A DNA stretch of 64,000 nt from Candidatus Calescibacterium sp. (GTDB lineage Bacteria > DRYD01), in NCBI GenBank assembly GCA_025059235.1, contig JANXCV010000002.1, forward strand, positions 333,498 to 397,497, in the 5' to 3' direction. The first letter of the stretch is position 1. Each line of letters opens with the position of its first letter. The notes beneath the pieces were generated by a model, which saw only the letters and a program-made list of their open reading frames with translations, ran no database searches and was not told where the DNA came from. This document shows, one piece after another, positions 34,771 to 44,443 of the stretch. Both the position numbers and the translations under genes were made by a program.

Positions 34771-35649
34771 ATGATACTGAGAATAGGATTCTTTTGTTCT
34801 ACTTCAGACAACCGCCTAACTACAAATAGAAAAATAAAACTACAAAACTTATCCTACGATAACGTTCTTAAAACCTTTATCAAAAATTTAGCAGATCTGA
34901 AATCTTTGCTTGAATATTCAAAAAACCACGGATTTGAGATATTCAGAATAGGTAGTAATCTTATTCCCCTCTTTTCCCATGAAAAATTTAAAGATAGTTG
35001 GAAGTATGAAATAGAAGATATTTTAAAAAAAGAAAAACATACTATCAAAAATTATGGTATTAGATTGACAATGCATCCAGGACAATATGTCATTCTTAAC
35101 TCTCCAGATCCAAAAGTTGTAAAGCAATCTATTGCAGAACTAGAGTACCACGTATTTGTCTTAGATACTTTGGAAACTGATCTAAATTCTATAATAATAA
35201 TCCATGTTGGCGGAAAATATGGAAACAAAGAAAAATCAATCGAAAGATTCATAAATACTATCGAAAAGTATCCCAACATAAAAAGAAGGTTAGCCATAGA
35301 AAACGATGATAAAACATACTCAGTAAGGGATGTACTTCAAATATCCAAATACACCAGAATCCCCGTTGTTTTTGATTATTATCATCACATGTTAAATTTT
35401 TCAGAATTTGATCTAGATGAATTGATACAAACCTGGAAAGACAGAATCCCTAAGTTTCATATATCTAGCCAGGGAAAGAAAAAATATCAACATTCAGAAT
35501 ATTTGGAAAAACAAGATTTCACAAATTTTATCGAATTTTTATCACCTCTAATGAAGAGTGATATAACTATTGACATCATGCCTGAGGTCAAAATGAAGGA
35601 AAAATCTTCTTCAATCATTTTGAACTGGATAAGAGAGCATAAAACCTAA
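34771..35649 (+). CDS. uvsE: UV damage endonuclease UvsE/UvdE
   Basis: Nicks DNA 5' to UV photoproducts and some other lesions. The 292-residue protein folds as a TIM barrel; metal-binding residues are seen in RIGSNLIPLFSH, RLTMHPGQYVILNSPD, IIIIHVGGKYGNKE, LAIENDD and VVFDYYHH, all in the family order, ending with KFHISSQGK and DIMPEVKMKE. The TIM-barrel ligands His, Glu and Asp are intact. It stands alone between lysS (divergent) and flhB (co-oriented, 129 bp away). It fits a bacterium exposed to DNA damage at high temperature or at a surface. No ribosome-binding site is obvious; the ATG follows ACCGATAG. Confidence 0.92.
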   Translation: MILRIGFFCSTSDNRLTTNRKIKLQNLSYDNVLKTFIKNLADLKSLLEYSKNHGFEIFRIGSNLIPLFSHEKFKDSWKYEIEDILKKEKHTIKNYGIRLTMHPGQYVILNSPDPKVVKQSIAELEYHVFVLDTLETDLNSIIIIHVGGKYGNKEKSIERFINTIEKYPNIKRRLAIENDDKTYSVRDVLQISKYTRIPVVFDYYHHMLNFSEFDLDELIQTWKDRIPKFHISSQGKKKYQHSEYLEKQDFTNFIEFLSPLMKSDITIDIMPEVKMKEKSSSIILNWIREHKT

Positions 35650-35778
35650 ATTTTACAAGTTTGTTAAAAAAAAGTAAAATATTTTTATCAGACACTACGA
35701 CCAACTAAAACAGCGTTTATATTTAATAAGGAATTCATGAAATTTCTGTAAAAAATAATTAAGAGGGAGGTAAACAAG

Positions 35779-36867
35779 ATGGCTGAAGATTCCGATAAAA
35801 CGGAAGAACCAACAGAACATAAATTACAAGAAGCTAGAAAAAAAGGACAAGTTCTTAAAAGTCAAGACGTAGTAATGTTTGTCACTATGTTAGCAACTTT
35901 CGCAACGTTCTTTGCTTACTCAAAAATCATGGCTCTTAAAGTAGCAGAATTTACCAGAGATATATACCTAGGAGAATTCTTTAGAAACGCAGTAAACGCA
36001 GATAACCTAATCGCTTTTATCTCAGGAGTGTTAATAAAAGCCTTGATACTTTTTGCCGTAGTTCTGTTACCAATTATCACTATTGCTTTTATTGCAGCAT
36101 TAATTGGTAACTTGGCTCAAATAGGATTCCTTTTTACTTTTGAACCGCTATCTCCCAAATTTAGCAAAATTAACCCCGTAGAAGGATTTAAACGTATATT
36201 CTCTAAAAAATCAATCGTAGAACTAATTAAGAATATCCTAAAAATAGGGGTAATTGCTTATCTGGTTTACTTGATCATAAAATCAAATATAAAGTTATTT
36301 ATAGATTTTTCAAGAACTTGGGATTTTCTACCATTTCTCAACGAGTTCAAAAAGATAATAGAAAGGATGGTTTGGACAGTAATAGGGGTATTTTTAGCAT
36401 TCGCTGCTTTTGATTACTTTGTTCAAAGAAAGTTCTTCTTAAAAGACATGAGAATGTCCTTCAAGGAATTAAAGGATGAACACAAGGAATTAGAGGGTGA
36501 CCCTCATGTCAAAGCGAAAATTAGGCAAATGGGGCAACAACTTACGAGAGGAGGAGGAATAGGAGCCGTAAAAGATGCAACCGCAGTCATTACTAACCCA
36601 ATTCATTACGCTATCGCTCTCAGATACGAACATGGACAAATGCAAGCACCTCAAGTTGTAGCTAAAGGAGAAAGATATTTCGCAGAACTCATAAAACAAG
36701 TCGCCGAAAGACACGAAATACCAATAGTTGAAAATGTAGAACTAGCTCAAATGCTATACTCTAAATGTAAAGTCGGAGATTATATTCCTACTGAACTATA
36801 TCAAGCAACTGCTGAAGTTCTAGCCTTTGTCTACAGAATGAAAAAAAAGAAAAAATTGTTAAGGTAG
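35779..36867 (+). CDS. flhB: Flagellar export protein FlhB
   Basis: Substrate-specificity switch of the flagellar type III export gate. The 362-residue protein has the N-terminal DKTEEPTEHKLQEARKKGQV, four membrane segments (about 30-50, 90-115, 145-170, 195-215) and a cytoplasmic domain with the self-cleavage site. The site reads NPIH (TNPIHYAIALRY) in place of the usual NPTH; Asn and Pro, between which cleavage occurs, and His remain. A good GAGGGAGGT ribosome-binding site precedes the ATG. flhA follows 9 bp later. No fliPQR or fliC is in the window. The full-length EPT and KGQV motifs favour a flagellar rather than virulence-type system. Confidence 0.95.
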   Translation: MAEDSDKTEEPTEHKLQEARKKGQVLKSQDVVMFVTMLATFATFFAYSKIMALKVAEFTRDIYLGEFFRNAVNADNLIAFISGVLIKALILFAVVLLPIITIAFIAALIGNLAQIGFLFTFEPLSPKFSKINPVEGFKRIFSKKSIVELIKNILKIGVIAYLVYLIIKSNIKLFIDFSRTWDFLPFLNEFKKIIERMVWTVIGVFLAFAAFDYFVQRKFFLKDMRMSFKELKDEHKELEGDPHVKAKIRQMGQQLTRGGGIGAVKDATAVITNPIHYAIALRYEHGQMQAPQVVAKGERYFAELIKQVAERHEIPIVENVELAQMLYSKCKVGDYIPTELYQATAEVLAFVYRMKKKKKLLR

Positions 36868-36876
36868 TGATTCAGT

Positions 36877-39021
36877 ATGCTTGGAGCAGGTCAAGCTGTG
36901 AACATAGGTGGTCAGAAAATTCCACTTGACGTATTTGTACCCGTCTCTATTCTACTCGCAGTATTGTTGATTATAGTAGAGTTACCTGCTTGGTTACTAG
37001 ATACCCTCTTGATAACTGACATAGTTGTTTCCATTCTAATCATACTTATGTCTGTTTATGTTAAAAGTCCGCTTGATTTCGCTGTTTTTCCTACCATTGT
37101 CCTTGTGGAAACCATATTTAGGCTGGGTTTAAATATTGCTTCGACCAGGTTAATACTTGCAAAGGGACATATAAAAGATCCACTAAGTGGTGAACCTATA
37201 GGAGCTGGACATGTCATTCCCACTTTCGCAAAGTTTGTCGCTGGAAATAAGCTGGTTATCGGTTTTGTTCTCTTCCTAATGATTGTCGTTGTACAATTTA
37301 TCGTCATAACCCAGGGAGCAGAAAGAATAGCTCAGGTTGCTGCAAGGTTCACACTAGATGCTATGCCTATGAAACAAATGGCAATAGATGGAGAACTACA
37401 TGCTGGCTTGATAACACCTGAAGAAGCAAAAAGAAGAAGAAGAGAAGTAGAAAGAGAAGCAGATTTCTATGGAGCTATGGATGGTGTAGGTAAATTCGTA
37501 AAAGGAGATACGATCGCCAACATCATAATACTGGCAATTAGTATAATAGGTGGAATACTCATGGGATTCACTTACTTTAGGGATTATTTTGAAGGTAAGA
37601 TCGAAGATATTTTAGCGACTTATACCCTACTTACCATCGGTAATGGTCTGGTCTCGATTTTACCTTCTTTTCTGGTTTCAACTGCAATGGGTATAATAGT
37701 TTCAAGAGCAGCCTCAGAATCCAATTTGGGAGAAGATGTTATAAGCCAACTTACTGCTCAACCCAGAGCACTCCAAATTGCTGCAGGGGCTACAGCCGGA
37801 TTAGTCATACTTTCACTAATGGGTATGGGACTCCCTATCCTACCACTATTGGGATTCACAGGCTTATTCCTATTTTTGTCTTTGAAAGCCAAACAAAATG
37901 AAATTCAGCAAGAAATAGTCAAAGAAGAAGTCAAGAAAGAACAAAGAAAAGAAGAACAAAGAAAACCTGAAACTGCTATGGTATATACCACCGTCGAAAC
38001 TCTGTCCCTAGAACTCGGAAAAAATCTATTGGGTTTAGTCGATGAGAGCCAAGGAAGAAAGCTACTTGAAAGAATACCCTCTGTCAGAATAACTATTGCA
38101 AAGGAAGTAGGAATTGTTATGCCAGGGGTTCATGTTACAGATAACATGGATTTAAGACCAAATAATTATGTTGTAAAGATAAAGGGAGTAAAGGTGGGGC
38201 AGGGTGAAGTATACGTGAACAAATTCCTTGCCATTGGACCAGAAAATGTAATAAAACAGCTCAACGGAAATATAACAATAGAACCCGCATATGGAATGCC
38301 AGGAGTTTGGATTGAACCACAAGATAAACCTCAGGCAGAAAGATTGGGGTGTATGCTTTTTGATGCTGTATCTGTTATAGCTACTCACTTAACAGAAATC
38401 GTAAAAAACCACGCTGCAGATATCCTGGGAAGACAAGAAACAACCGTCTTGGTTGAAAATCTCAAGAAAACTCATCCTGCAGTAGTAAAGGATGTTATTC
38501 CTGAGCAAGTAAGTATAGCAGAACTTCAAAGAGTGCTTCAAAATCTATTACGCGAAAGAATACCTGTAAGAGACTTAGTAACTATAATAGAAACTCTAAA
38601 CGACGCGGTCAGGTATACAAGGGATATAGCCGAAATCACTGAATTCGTTAGAATTGGTCTAGCCAACACTATATCCTATATGTTAGCAAGAGATAGCGTA
38701 ATATATACCGCTGCCGTTGATCCAATGATTGAACAAATGATACTGAATAGCTTACAAAAGAATGAATTTGGTACTTTTCCTGTCTTGGATCCAAATGTTA
38801 GCCAAAGTATACTGATGTCAGTTGCTGAGTTTATGAGGTTTGCTTCTAATAATGGATACCAACCAATTATCCTAACCTCTCCAACTGTAAGAAGACATTT
38901 CAGGAAGATAATAGAAAGAAATTTCAACCAAATTTTTGTCATTTCTTTCGCCGAAGTAGCTCCTAATTACCAGATAAAAAACATATACTTAATCAAAGCT
39001 GAAATACCTACAGAAGTATGA
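36877..39021 (+). CDS. flhA: Flagellar export gate protein FlhA
   Basis: Largest subunit of the flagellar export gate, forming the cytoplasmic nonameric ring. The 714-residue protein has eight membrane segments in the first 335 residues, with the family segments PTIVLVETIFRLGLNIASTRLIL and GAERIAQVAARFTLDAMPMKQMAIDGEL (the FHIPEP region), then a linker rich in Lys, Glu and Gln (about 345-365, KEEVKKEQRKEEQRK) and the ordered cytoplasmic domain with GVHVTDNMDLRPNNYVVKIKG, PEQVSIAELQRVLQNLLRE and the conserved VRDLVTIIETL. Length is normal. It begins 9 bp after flhB, so they are cotranscribed. Confidence 0.95.
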   Translation: MLGAGQAVNIGGQKIPLDVFVPVSILLAVLLIIVELPAWLLDTLLITDIVVSILIILMSVYVKSPLDFAVFPTIVLVETIFRLGLNIASTRLILAKGHIKDPLSGEPIGAGHVIPTFAKFVAGNKLVIGFVLFLMIVVVQFIVITQGAERIAQVAARFTLDAMPMKQMAIDGELHAGLITPEEAKRRRREVEREADFYGAMDGVGKFVKGDTIANIIILAISIIGGILMGFTYFRDYFEGKIEDILATYTLLTIGNGLVSILPSFLVSTAMGIIVSRAASESNLGEDVISQLTAQPRALQIAAGATAGLVILSLMGMGLPILPLLGFTGLFLFLSLKAKQNEIQQEIVKEEVKKEQRKEEQRKPETAMVYTTVETLSLELGKNLLGLVDESQGRKLLERIPSVRITIAKEVGIVMPGVHVTDNMDLRPNNYVVKIKGVKVGQGEVYVNKFLAIGPENVIKQLNGNITIEPAYGMPGVWIEPQDKPQAERLGCMLFDAVSVIATHLTEIVKNHAADILGRQETTVLVENLKKTHPAVVKDVIPEQVSIAELQRVLQNLLRERIPVRDLVTIIETLNDAVRYTRDIAEITEFVRIGLANTISYMLARDSVIYTAAVDPMIEQMILNSLQKNEFGTFPVLDPNVSQSILMSVAEFMRFASNNGYQPIILTSPTVRRHFRKIIERNFNQIFVISFAEVAPNYQIKNIYLIKAEIPTEV

Positions 39022-39113
39022 ATCAAAACAAATTTATAAGCGAAATAAAAATAGGAAAAGAATAATTAACAGAGAATAAGATATTAAAAAATACAATGAA
39101 AGTGAGGGAGAAT

Positions 39114-40679
39114 ATGAGAAAGGCTATATCGCGAATATCATTCCTAGTGATTATAATAATGATTATAGGATTGATATATCTACTTTTGGGGTCGTGTGGA
39201 ACAGTAGGTAAGCATGCTGTTTGGGTATCAGGTCCTGGCGGAGGAAACACTACAGCACAGCCTCCACTTTTTGCAGCATCCTCATTTAAACTCACAGGAC
39301 CTCAACCACAACCCTCAGAATTTTCTCTGGGATACTATAACAACAATTTTGAACCATTTAATTTTATAAACCTAAATATTCAGGCAGGGTTTTCTTTTTT
39401 TTCAGTGGCTAATTTACCAGACGGTTTTCAAAATCAAACAAATAGCAGAAAAGTCATTATTTTAGGTACTGGTTGGATATCTTCACCCAGAGAACTATGC
39501 TGGGTAGGTAAGATAATAGAAAATCCTCCAAGTGTTACAGTAATTCAACATCAAGCTCAAAACTACAAAACTATAGAAGGAAGAAATTTTGCTGCCATAT
39601 ATATGCAATTACAACTTAATACTAATTTTGAACAAAATGGTTTAAAATTCTTGAAGAATAACAATCAAACACCGTACAATCTCATCGATTTTGACAATCC
39701 TAAAGAGGACTTTAGAGCAGTTGCTTTCAAAGTTTCTGGGACATCCTACGCAGGTTCCATAGTCGGTAGAAACGTAGCCTTCTATTCTTCTTCTTCAACA
39801 AATTTTAACACCTGGCAAAATGCTATCAATGACGAGAATATTAATAGTACAACTACTCCTCGTGAATTCATAGGATTTGACGTAATTCATGTATCGGTAA
39901 ACCCTATTTCTACTATCCTAGTAGGGGCAGATATAAGCGAAACTAGGGGTGAATTAAGAGGTTACATACGTGGCCCTGGCAATTTAAACCAGTGGATGCA
40001 AAACGCTATAGCTATGCTTGAAGCCTACGTTGGTCCTAATCGATACCCCCTCTATTCTTCCGATTATGTCAGTTCCTTATCAGATCCATCGAGAATACAA
40101 TCAGCTATGGTTAGTGGTAGAAGATTACTAATCTTTTGGAATGACGATGGTGATGGATTATTTGAAATCAATAATGACACGATAATCTACCACATATTTA
40201 ACCAGGACGAAAATAACAATACTGTTAATTTATACGGCGTTTCTATATTTAAGGATACCAACAATAATAGATTTATCACTGTTGGTTACGATGAAATTTC
40301 TCAAAAAGGTGTCATTTACACAGGAATAGCTCAACCAAATGCTAATCAGAACATTGGGCAGCTTGCTAATCCTCCTACTCCAGTGAACTTAAGCAATCTA
40401 GGATTGAATCTAAGAGATATAATATTTTTCGATGTTGCTACTGTTAATCAGAATGTTATCGTTGTGGGAGTGGATCTTTCCAATTGCCCAATAAAACCAT
40501 ATACTCAACAAGATCTTCAAAATCCTCAACAAATCCCTAAGCTAACTAAATCTCTTATTTTCCCCTCATATACCAGAGATCAGCATATAATCCAAACCTT
40601 TACTAATATGAAGGGAATAATTTTATTCAGTAACGACAATGGACAAACGTTTACTAATTTTTCTGTTCTTCTGAGATGA
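39114..40679 (+). CDS. Predicted lipoprotein of unknown function
   Basis: Secreted lipoprotein of about 521 residues. The signal peptide MRKAISRISFLV ends in a long hydrophobic run and the lipobox LLGSC, so acylation at that Cys is expected. A Gly/Ser-rich linker follows (VSGPGGGNTTAQ), like that of the lipoprotein at 6085. The body is mostly beta, with Asn- and Gln-rich segments and a short FWNDDGDGLFEINND stretch that resembles a calcium-binding loop of the EF-hand type. ATG 39114 is chosen over 39096 because GAGGGAGA precedes it with normal spacing. It is 5 bp before the PilC-like gene. I recognise no family; function is unknown. Confidence 0.65.
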   Translation: MRKAISRISFLVIIIMIIGLIYLLLGSCGTVGKHAVWVSGPGGGNTTAQPPLFAASSFKLTGPQPQPSEFSLGYYNNNFEPFNFINLNIQAGFSFFSVANLPDGFQNQTNSRKVIILGTGWISSPRELCWVGKIIENPPSVTVIQHQAQNYKTIEGRNFAAIYMQLQLNTNFEQNGLKFLKNNNQTPYNLIDFDNPKEDFRAVAFKVSGTSYAGSIVGRNVAFYSSSSTNFNTWQNAINDENINSTTTPREFIGFDVIHVSVNPISTILVGADISETRGELRGYIRGPGNLNQWMQNAIAMLEAYVGPNRYPLYSSDYVSSLSDPSRIQSAMVSGRRLLIFWNDDGDGLFEINNDTIIYHIFNQDENNNTVNLYGVSIFKDTNNNRFITVGYDEISQKGVIYTGIAQPNANQNIGQLANPPTPVNLSNLGLNLRDIIFFDVATVNQNVIVVGVDLSNCPIKPYTQQDLQNPQQIPKLTKSLIFPSYTRDQHIIQTFTNMKGIILFSNDNGQTFTNFSVLLR

Positions 40680-40684
40680 TATAA

Positions 40685-41737
40685 ATGTTGGGTCTAAAGT
40701 TTGCAAAGAATGATAATGAAAAAGCGAGATTTTTTCTCATGCTTAATACTTCCCTTCGTTCTGGTTTACCTCTTTATCAGTCATTAATTATAATGAAAGA
40801 TACCCTCCCTTTTTATTGGAAGGATATAGTTTCAACCATGGCTACAAATATCAGAAATGGCTATTCTCTTTATCAGACTATGCAAATCTTCAAAGATACT
40901 TTTGAACCTATCACGTTGAGGCTGATAGCCGTAGGAGAAAGAACCGGAAGATTAGATGATATATGTAAGTATCTCTTCGAATACTATGAAAATAAGAGTA
41001 AAGTGATAAGTAGATTAATCTCCGCACTAAATTATCCTCTTTTTATTTTTGTATTTGCTCTGATCATATCATATATTATCCTAAATTTTATCCTTCCAGT
41101 GGTTATAGGGATCTATGATGAATTAAATATGAGTTTGCCTTTTATAACAAAAGTAATCATGGTGTTTGTGATGAATATTTTTAGTTTTAATAATGTTATA
41201 ATTTTTTTTGTTTTATTTCTTTTGATTCTTGGTGGTCTTTATGTTTTCTTGGGTAAGGAAAAGTTAAGAGAGATTTTTCAAGTAGTTATATCAAATTTGC
41301 CAATTATTTCAAATATTTATAAGAAATATGTTGTTAATAATTTTCTGTATGCTTTTGTTTTATGTATAAAGAGCGGGCTAACCGCTTCAGAAGCAATTAA
41401 GATTTCAATAACCGTAATCCCACAAAATATAAGTAAGAAATACTTCTCTGACGTTTATAAAAGAGTTTTGGAAGGTGAAGAGTTATCCAAAATACTTGTA
41501 GGCAAACCAATTTTCAATAAAATAGTGATTAATTTTATCGCAAGTTATGAAGAAACGGCTAAAACCGAGGTAATTGATAAACTGATTAGTTACCTGTCTT
41601 TTGACATAAACTTATCTATTGATAGAATATTGATATTGATTGAACCCTTGCTAGTGGTAGGTATTTCGATTTTTGTGTTTTTTATAGCTATAGCTGTTCT
41701 TCTTCCCCTTATTAATATTTCAGTTATAATTCAATGA
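40685..41737 (+). CDS. Type II secretion/type IV pilus inner-membrane protein (GspF/PilC family), short paralogue
   Basis: Inner-membrane platform protein of type IV pili or type II secretion. The 350-residue protein holds two T2SSF domains: the first around residues 8-130 (RFFLMLNTSLRSGLPLYQSL, IAVGERTGRLDDI), a membrane segment (about 115-140), and the second around 200-330 (FLYAFVLCIKSGLTASEAI, SYEETAKTEVIDKLI), with the last membrane segment at 320-345. The glycine-rich 'GExTGxLD' motif is retained in the first domain as GERTGRLD. It lacks the extra N-terminal tail of the longer PilC at 44444. The next gene overlaps by 4 bp (ATGA). Its coding strand is T-rich, unlike nearby genes. Confidence 0.85.
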   Translation: MLGLKFAKNDNEKARFFLMLNTSLRSGLPLYQSLIIMKDTLPFYWKDIVSTMATNIRNGYSLYQTMQIFKDTFEPITLRLIAVGERTGRLDDICKYLFEYYENKSKVISRLISALNYPLFIFVFALIISYIILNFILPVVIGIYDELNMSLPFITKVIMVFVMNIFSFNNVIIFFVLFLLILGGLYVFLGKEKLREIFQVVISNLPIISNIYKKYVVNNFLYAFVLCIKSGLTASEAIKISITVIPQNISKKYFSDVYKRVLEGEELSKILVGKPIFNKIVINFIASYEETAKTEVIDKLISYLSFDINLSIDRILILIEPLLVVGISIFVFFIAIAVLLPLINISVIIQ

Positions 41738-42858
41738 TAACGCTTGTACTTTTTGCTATAGAGCTCGGAAACAATAAGATTTTGGGACCTAACGTAGTTT
41801 TCCAAAATATCATTAAAAATTTAGTCATATCTCAGGATATAGAATACGTACTGGTTGTTAATGAAAATTATCAATGTACTGAAAATCATACAAAGCATAT
41901 GGAAATTTTTCAGATAAATCCAAAGAATTATTTTAATTTTTTTGTTACCTTAAGGAATATAGTAGAGAAACTTTCGAGAAGAAAAAAAAGAAGAATAAAA
42001 TTTTTTTATCCCAAGCCTATGTTTTTCCCTCTGAACATAGATCAATATGCTTTTCTATATGATTTACCCATTGAAAAGATTTACATGGGTAAGACGTTAG
42101 ATGATCTGAAACGAGAATTCTTCTTTAAAAAATTGTTATGGAAAAACTTGAAAAGGATATTTACTATCTCTTATTCTTCTTTTCAAGATATTAGCCATGT
42201 TCTTAATCTAAAGAATCTAGACTGGATATATTTAGGCGTAGATACAGAAATATTCAGACCTATTTCTCCTCAGGATAATGTTGAAAAATTATTTTTTATA
42301 TTTAAAAAAAGGGGTATAGATTTTATTGAGAACTATTTTTTTGCCCCTATTGGAAAAATATGGTATAGAAAAAATGTTATCAACCTGTTAACGGCTTTCA
42401 GAAAATTTTACTCTTCAATTGATGAAAAAATTTATTTAGTTATCTCTGCAGTCAACTTGGATAGCAATGATGAGTACGTAAGGAAAGTATTAAGTAATAG
42501 GGATAAAAGGATATTATTTCTTAAAGAACTAGACCAAGAGGAAGTGGTAAGTTTATACAATGGATCTATAGCAGTTATTTTACCTTCTCTGTACGAAGGG
42601 TTTGGCCTTCCTGTCCTCGAAGCTTTAGCCTGCGGAAAACAAATATTATTCTCAAATATAAAGGTCTTCAACGAAATCTATCCTAATAACAGATACACTT
42701 TCAATCCTCTGGAACCAGAGGATATTAAAAACTGTTTGTTGAAATTTTACAAAGAGAAGGATTTAATAAAAAATAATAGAATTTTAGATAAAGACACAAT
42801 CAGTAGATTTAGCTGGACTAAAACGGTTAATGATTTACTCGATAAAATAAAGGAGTAG
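41734..42858 (+). CDS. Glycosyltransferase (GT4-like)
   Basis: GT-B fold sugar transferase of 374 residues. The C-terminal nucleotide-sugar-binding half has FFAPIGKIWYRKNVINLLTAF, and the diagnostic SLYEGFGLPVLEALACGKQI, where E-G-F-G-L-P-x-x-E-A holds the conserved Glu pair of the GT4/GT1 group. The N-terminal acceptor half has GPNVVFQNIIKNL and variable loops. Acceptor and sugar are unknown. It overlaps the PilC-like gene by 4 bp and ends 9 bp before rplM. The context with two pilus/secretion genes and a lipoprotein suggests surface-glycan or pilin modification, but that is inference. No signal peptide is present, so it works in the cytoplasm. Confidence 0.85.
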   Translation: MITLVLFAIELGNNKILGPNVVFQNIIKNLVISQDIEYVLVVNENYQCTENHTKHMEIFQINPKNYFNFFVTLRNIVEKLSRRKKRRIKFFYPKPMFFPLNIDQYAFLYDLPIEKIYMGKTLDDLKREFFFKKLLWKNLKRIFTISYSSFQDISHVLNLKNLDWIYLGVDTEIFRPISPQDNVEKLFFIFKKRGIDFIENYFFAPIGKIWYRKNVINLLTAFRKFYSSIDEKIYLVISAVNLDSNDEYVRKVLSNRDKRILFLKELDQEEVVSLYNGSIAVILPSLYEGFGLPVLEALACGKQILFSNIKVFNEIYPNNRYTFNPLEPEDIKNCLLKFYKEKDLIKNNRILDKDTISRFSWTKTVNDLLDKIKE

Positions 42859-42867
42859 TGGTAAAGG

Positions 42868-43296
42868 ATGGATAAAAGAACTATAGAATTTCCAAAGCAA
42901 AAAGAAAAATGGTACTTAATAGACGCTACGAACAAGATTGTAGGAAGATTGGCTTCCAGAATAGCATATATACTAATGGGAAAACACAAAGTAACCTATA
43001 GCCCATCATACATAGGCGGAGATTATGTAGTAGTCATAAACGCCTCAAAAATCAGGTTTACAGGCAAAAAATTGATTCAGAAAAAATATTATAGACACTC
43101 CGGTCATCTAGGAAACCTAAAAGAAATATCAGCAAAAACAATGCTACAAACAAAACCAGAAGAAGTATTGAGAATAGCAGTATCCAAGATGTTACCAAAG
43201 AACAAACTCAGAAAAAGAATGCTAAAGAGATTAAAAATTTATCCATTTGAACAACATAAACATAACGCCCAAAAACCTGAAATACTGGAGGTGTAG
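42868..43296 (+). CDS. rplM: Ribosomal protein L13 (uL13)
   Basis: Large-subunit ribosomal protein, 142 residues. Conserved segments are WYLIDATNKIVGRLASRIA, MGKHKVTYSPSYIGGDYVVVINA, FTGKKLIQKKYYRHSGHLGN and MLPKNKLRKRMLKRLKIY near the C-terminus, which are the L13 signatures. Length is normal. It starts 9 bp after the glycosyltransferase gene with a GGTAAAGG-type ribosome-binding site and is followed directly by rpsI, the standard gene pair. Coding strand is strongly A-rich. Confidence 0.97.
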   Translation: MDKRTIEFPKQKEKWYLIDATNKIVGRLASRIAYILMGKHKVTYSPSYIGGDYVVVINASKIRFTGKKLIQKKYYRHSGHLGNLKEISAKTMLQTKPEEVLRIAVSKMLPKNKLRKRMLKRLKIYPFEQHKHNAQKPEILEV

Positions 43297-43297
43297 A

Positions 43298-43681
43298 ATG
43301 TATTACGCCACAGGAAGAAGAAAAGAAAGTACAGCAAGAGTCTATCTCAAACCAGGCAAAGGAGAAATAATAATCAACGATAAACCCCTAGATGATTACT
43401 TTAGAATGAGAGAAATCTACAGAATAAAGGTCAGAAAACCCCTAGAAGTTCTAGGATTGAATAACAAGTATAAAGTCGAGTGTTATGTTAAAGGAGGAGG
43501 AACGACTGGTCAAGCAGAAGCAATAAGCTTAGGAATAGCAAGGTGTTTGGCTCAAATATCCGAAGAATATAAAAAAATACTCAGAAAATACGACCTCCTA
43601 ACCAGAGACCCAAGAGAAGTAGAAAGAAAACACTACAACAGACACAAAGCCAGAAAAGCACATCAATGGCACAAAAGGTAA
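43298..43681 (+). CDS. rpsI: Ribosomal protein S9 (uS9)
   Basis: Small-subunit ribosomal protein, 127 residues, whose C-terminal Lys-Arg contacts P-site tRNA. The N-terminus MYYATGRRKESTARVYLKPG and the C-terminus ending AHQWHKR match S9; the core has GGGTTGQAEAISLGIARCL and LLTRDPREVERK. The start chosen is ATG 43298, 1 bp after the rplM stop and 6 bp after GGAGGTG; an upstream ATG in the open frame at 43247 lies inside rplM and would add 17 unlikely residues. The pair rplM-rpsI is the usual operon. Confidence 0.97.
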   Translation: MYYATGRRKESTARVYLKPGKGEIIINDKPLDDYFRMREIYRIKVRKPLEVLGLNNKYKVECYVKGGGTTGQAEAISLGIARCLAQISEEYKKILRKYDLLTRDPREVERKHYNRHKARKAHQWHKR

Positions 43682-43685
43682 TTAT

Positions 43686-44426
43686 ATGAAAAATCTAAAC
43701 CAAAACAGCCTAAAAAAAATCTTTCTTACCCTAACAGTACTAATCATCATACTCTTTATAACAACCAAAATATTCGTAAATCCAACCAAAAAAGAAAACC
43801 CTCAAACATACTTCATAAGCAGCCAAAATATTCTTCACTCAAGCTACACTAATATAGAAAGTTATCTTAAAGTCTGGGAGTTTCTATATACCTTTAAACA
43901 AAACAAACTAATAGCATATGAGCTAAGAAGAAAAATAGAAAAACAGGATTTGATTAATCTTCTTACTAACAGCCAAAATTTTAAAGATCTACTTAAATCA
44001 CTCAACTACGATCAAAACCAAAAAAAAATTATCACTGAACTTTTTGGTGATGAAGAAAAATTCTATCAAGCTTTTTATGAATTCTATTTTTATCTAGTGT
44101 TTTCTCAATTGGATGAATCAAAAATCCTAGAAATGAAAAAACAAGCAGAATTTATAAAAAGAAAGATCTATAGAGTTGATCCGCAACTCATGGAAAAGAT
44201 CAGACAAAAAAATGATCCCGAACTGAATCAAATACTTCAGGAAATAGACAAAAATTTATACCAACCAAACTTATCAGAGAAAAAAATCAATATCCTTATC
44301 TCCGAATTGAACAAAATCAACCATATAATTTCCACCTACGAATCTATAAAAGATCAAGAAGCTTTCAAATGGTTCGTTAACAAACGAAAAGACATACTAT
44401 CTAGTTTATCTTTGGACAAAAGATAA
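43686..44426 (+). CDS. Membrane-anchored hypothetical protein
   Basis: I do not recognise this 246-residue protein. It has an N-terminal membrane anchor (about 12-30) and then a mostly helical, Lys-, Gln-, Asn- and Glu-rich domain, in which helices such as KIFVNPTKKEN lead into long amphipathic segments (LEMKKQAEFIKRKIYRVDPQLMEKIRQK), so coiled-coil formation is likely. It is 4 bp after rpsI and 17 bp before pilC. The pilC link suggests a pilus accessory or secretion-associated protein; this is inference from position only. The plus strand here is extremely C-over-G: in the 60 bases from 43741 I count 14 C and 2 G. Confidence 0.6.
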   Translation: MKNLNQNSLKKIFLTLTVLIIILFITTKIFVNPTKKENPQTYFISSQNILHSSYTNIESYLKVWEFLYTFKQNKLIAYELRRKIEKQDLINLLTNSQNFKDLLKSLNYDQNQKKIITELFGDEEKFYQAFYEFYFYLVFSQLDESKILEMKKQAEFIKRKIYRVDPQLMEKIRQKNDPELNQILQEIDKNLYQPNLSEKKINILISELNKINHIISTYESIKDQEAFKWFVNKRKDILSSLSLDKR

Positions 44427-44443
44427 GAGGCGGGTGAACATAG

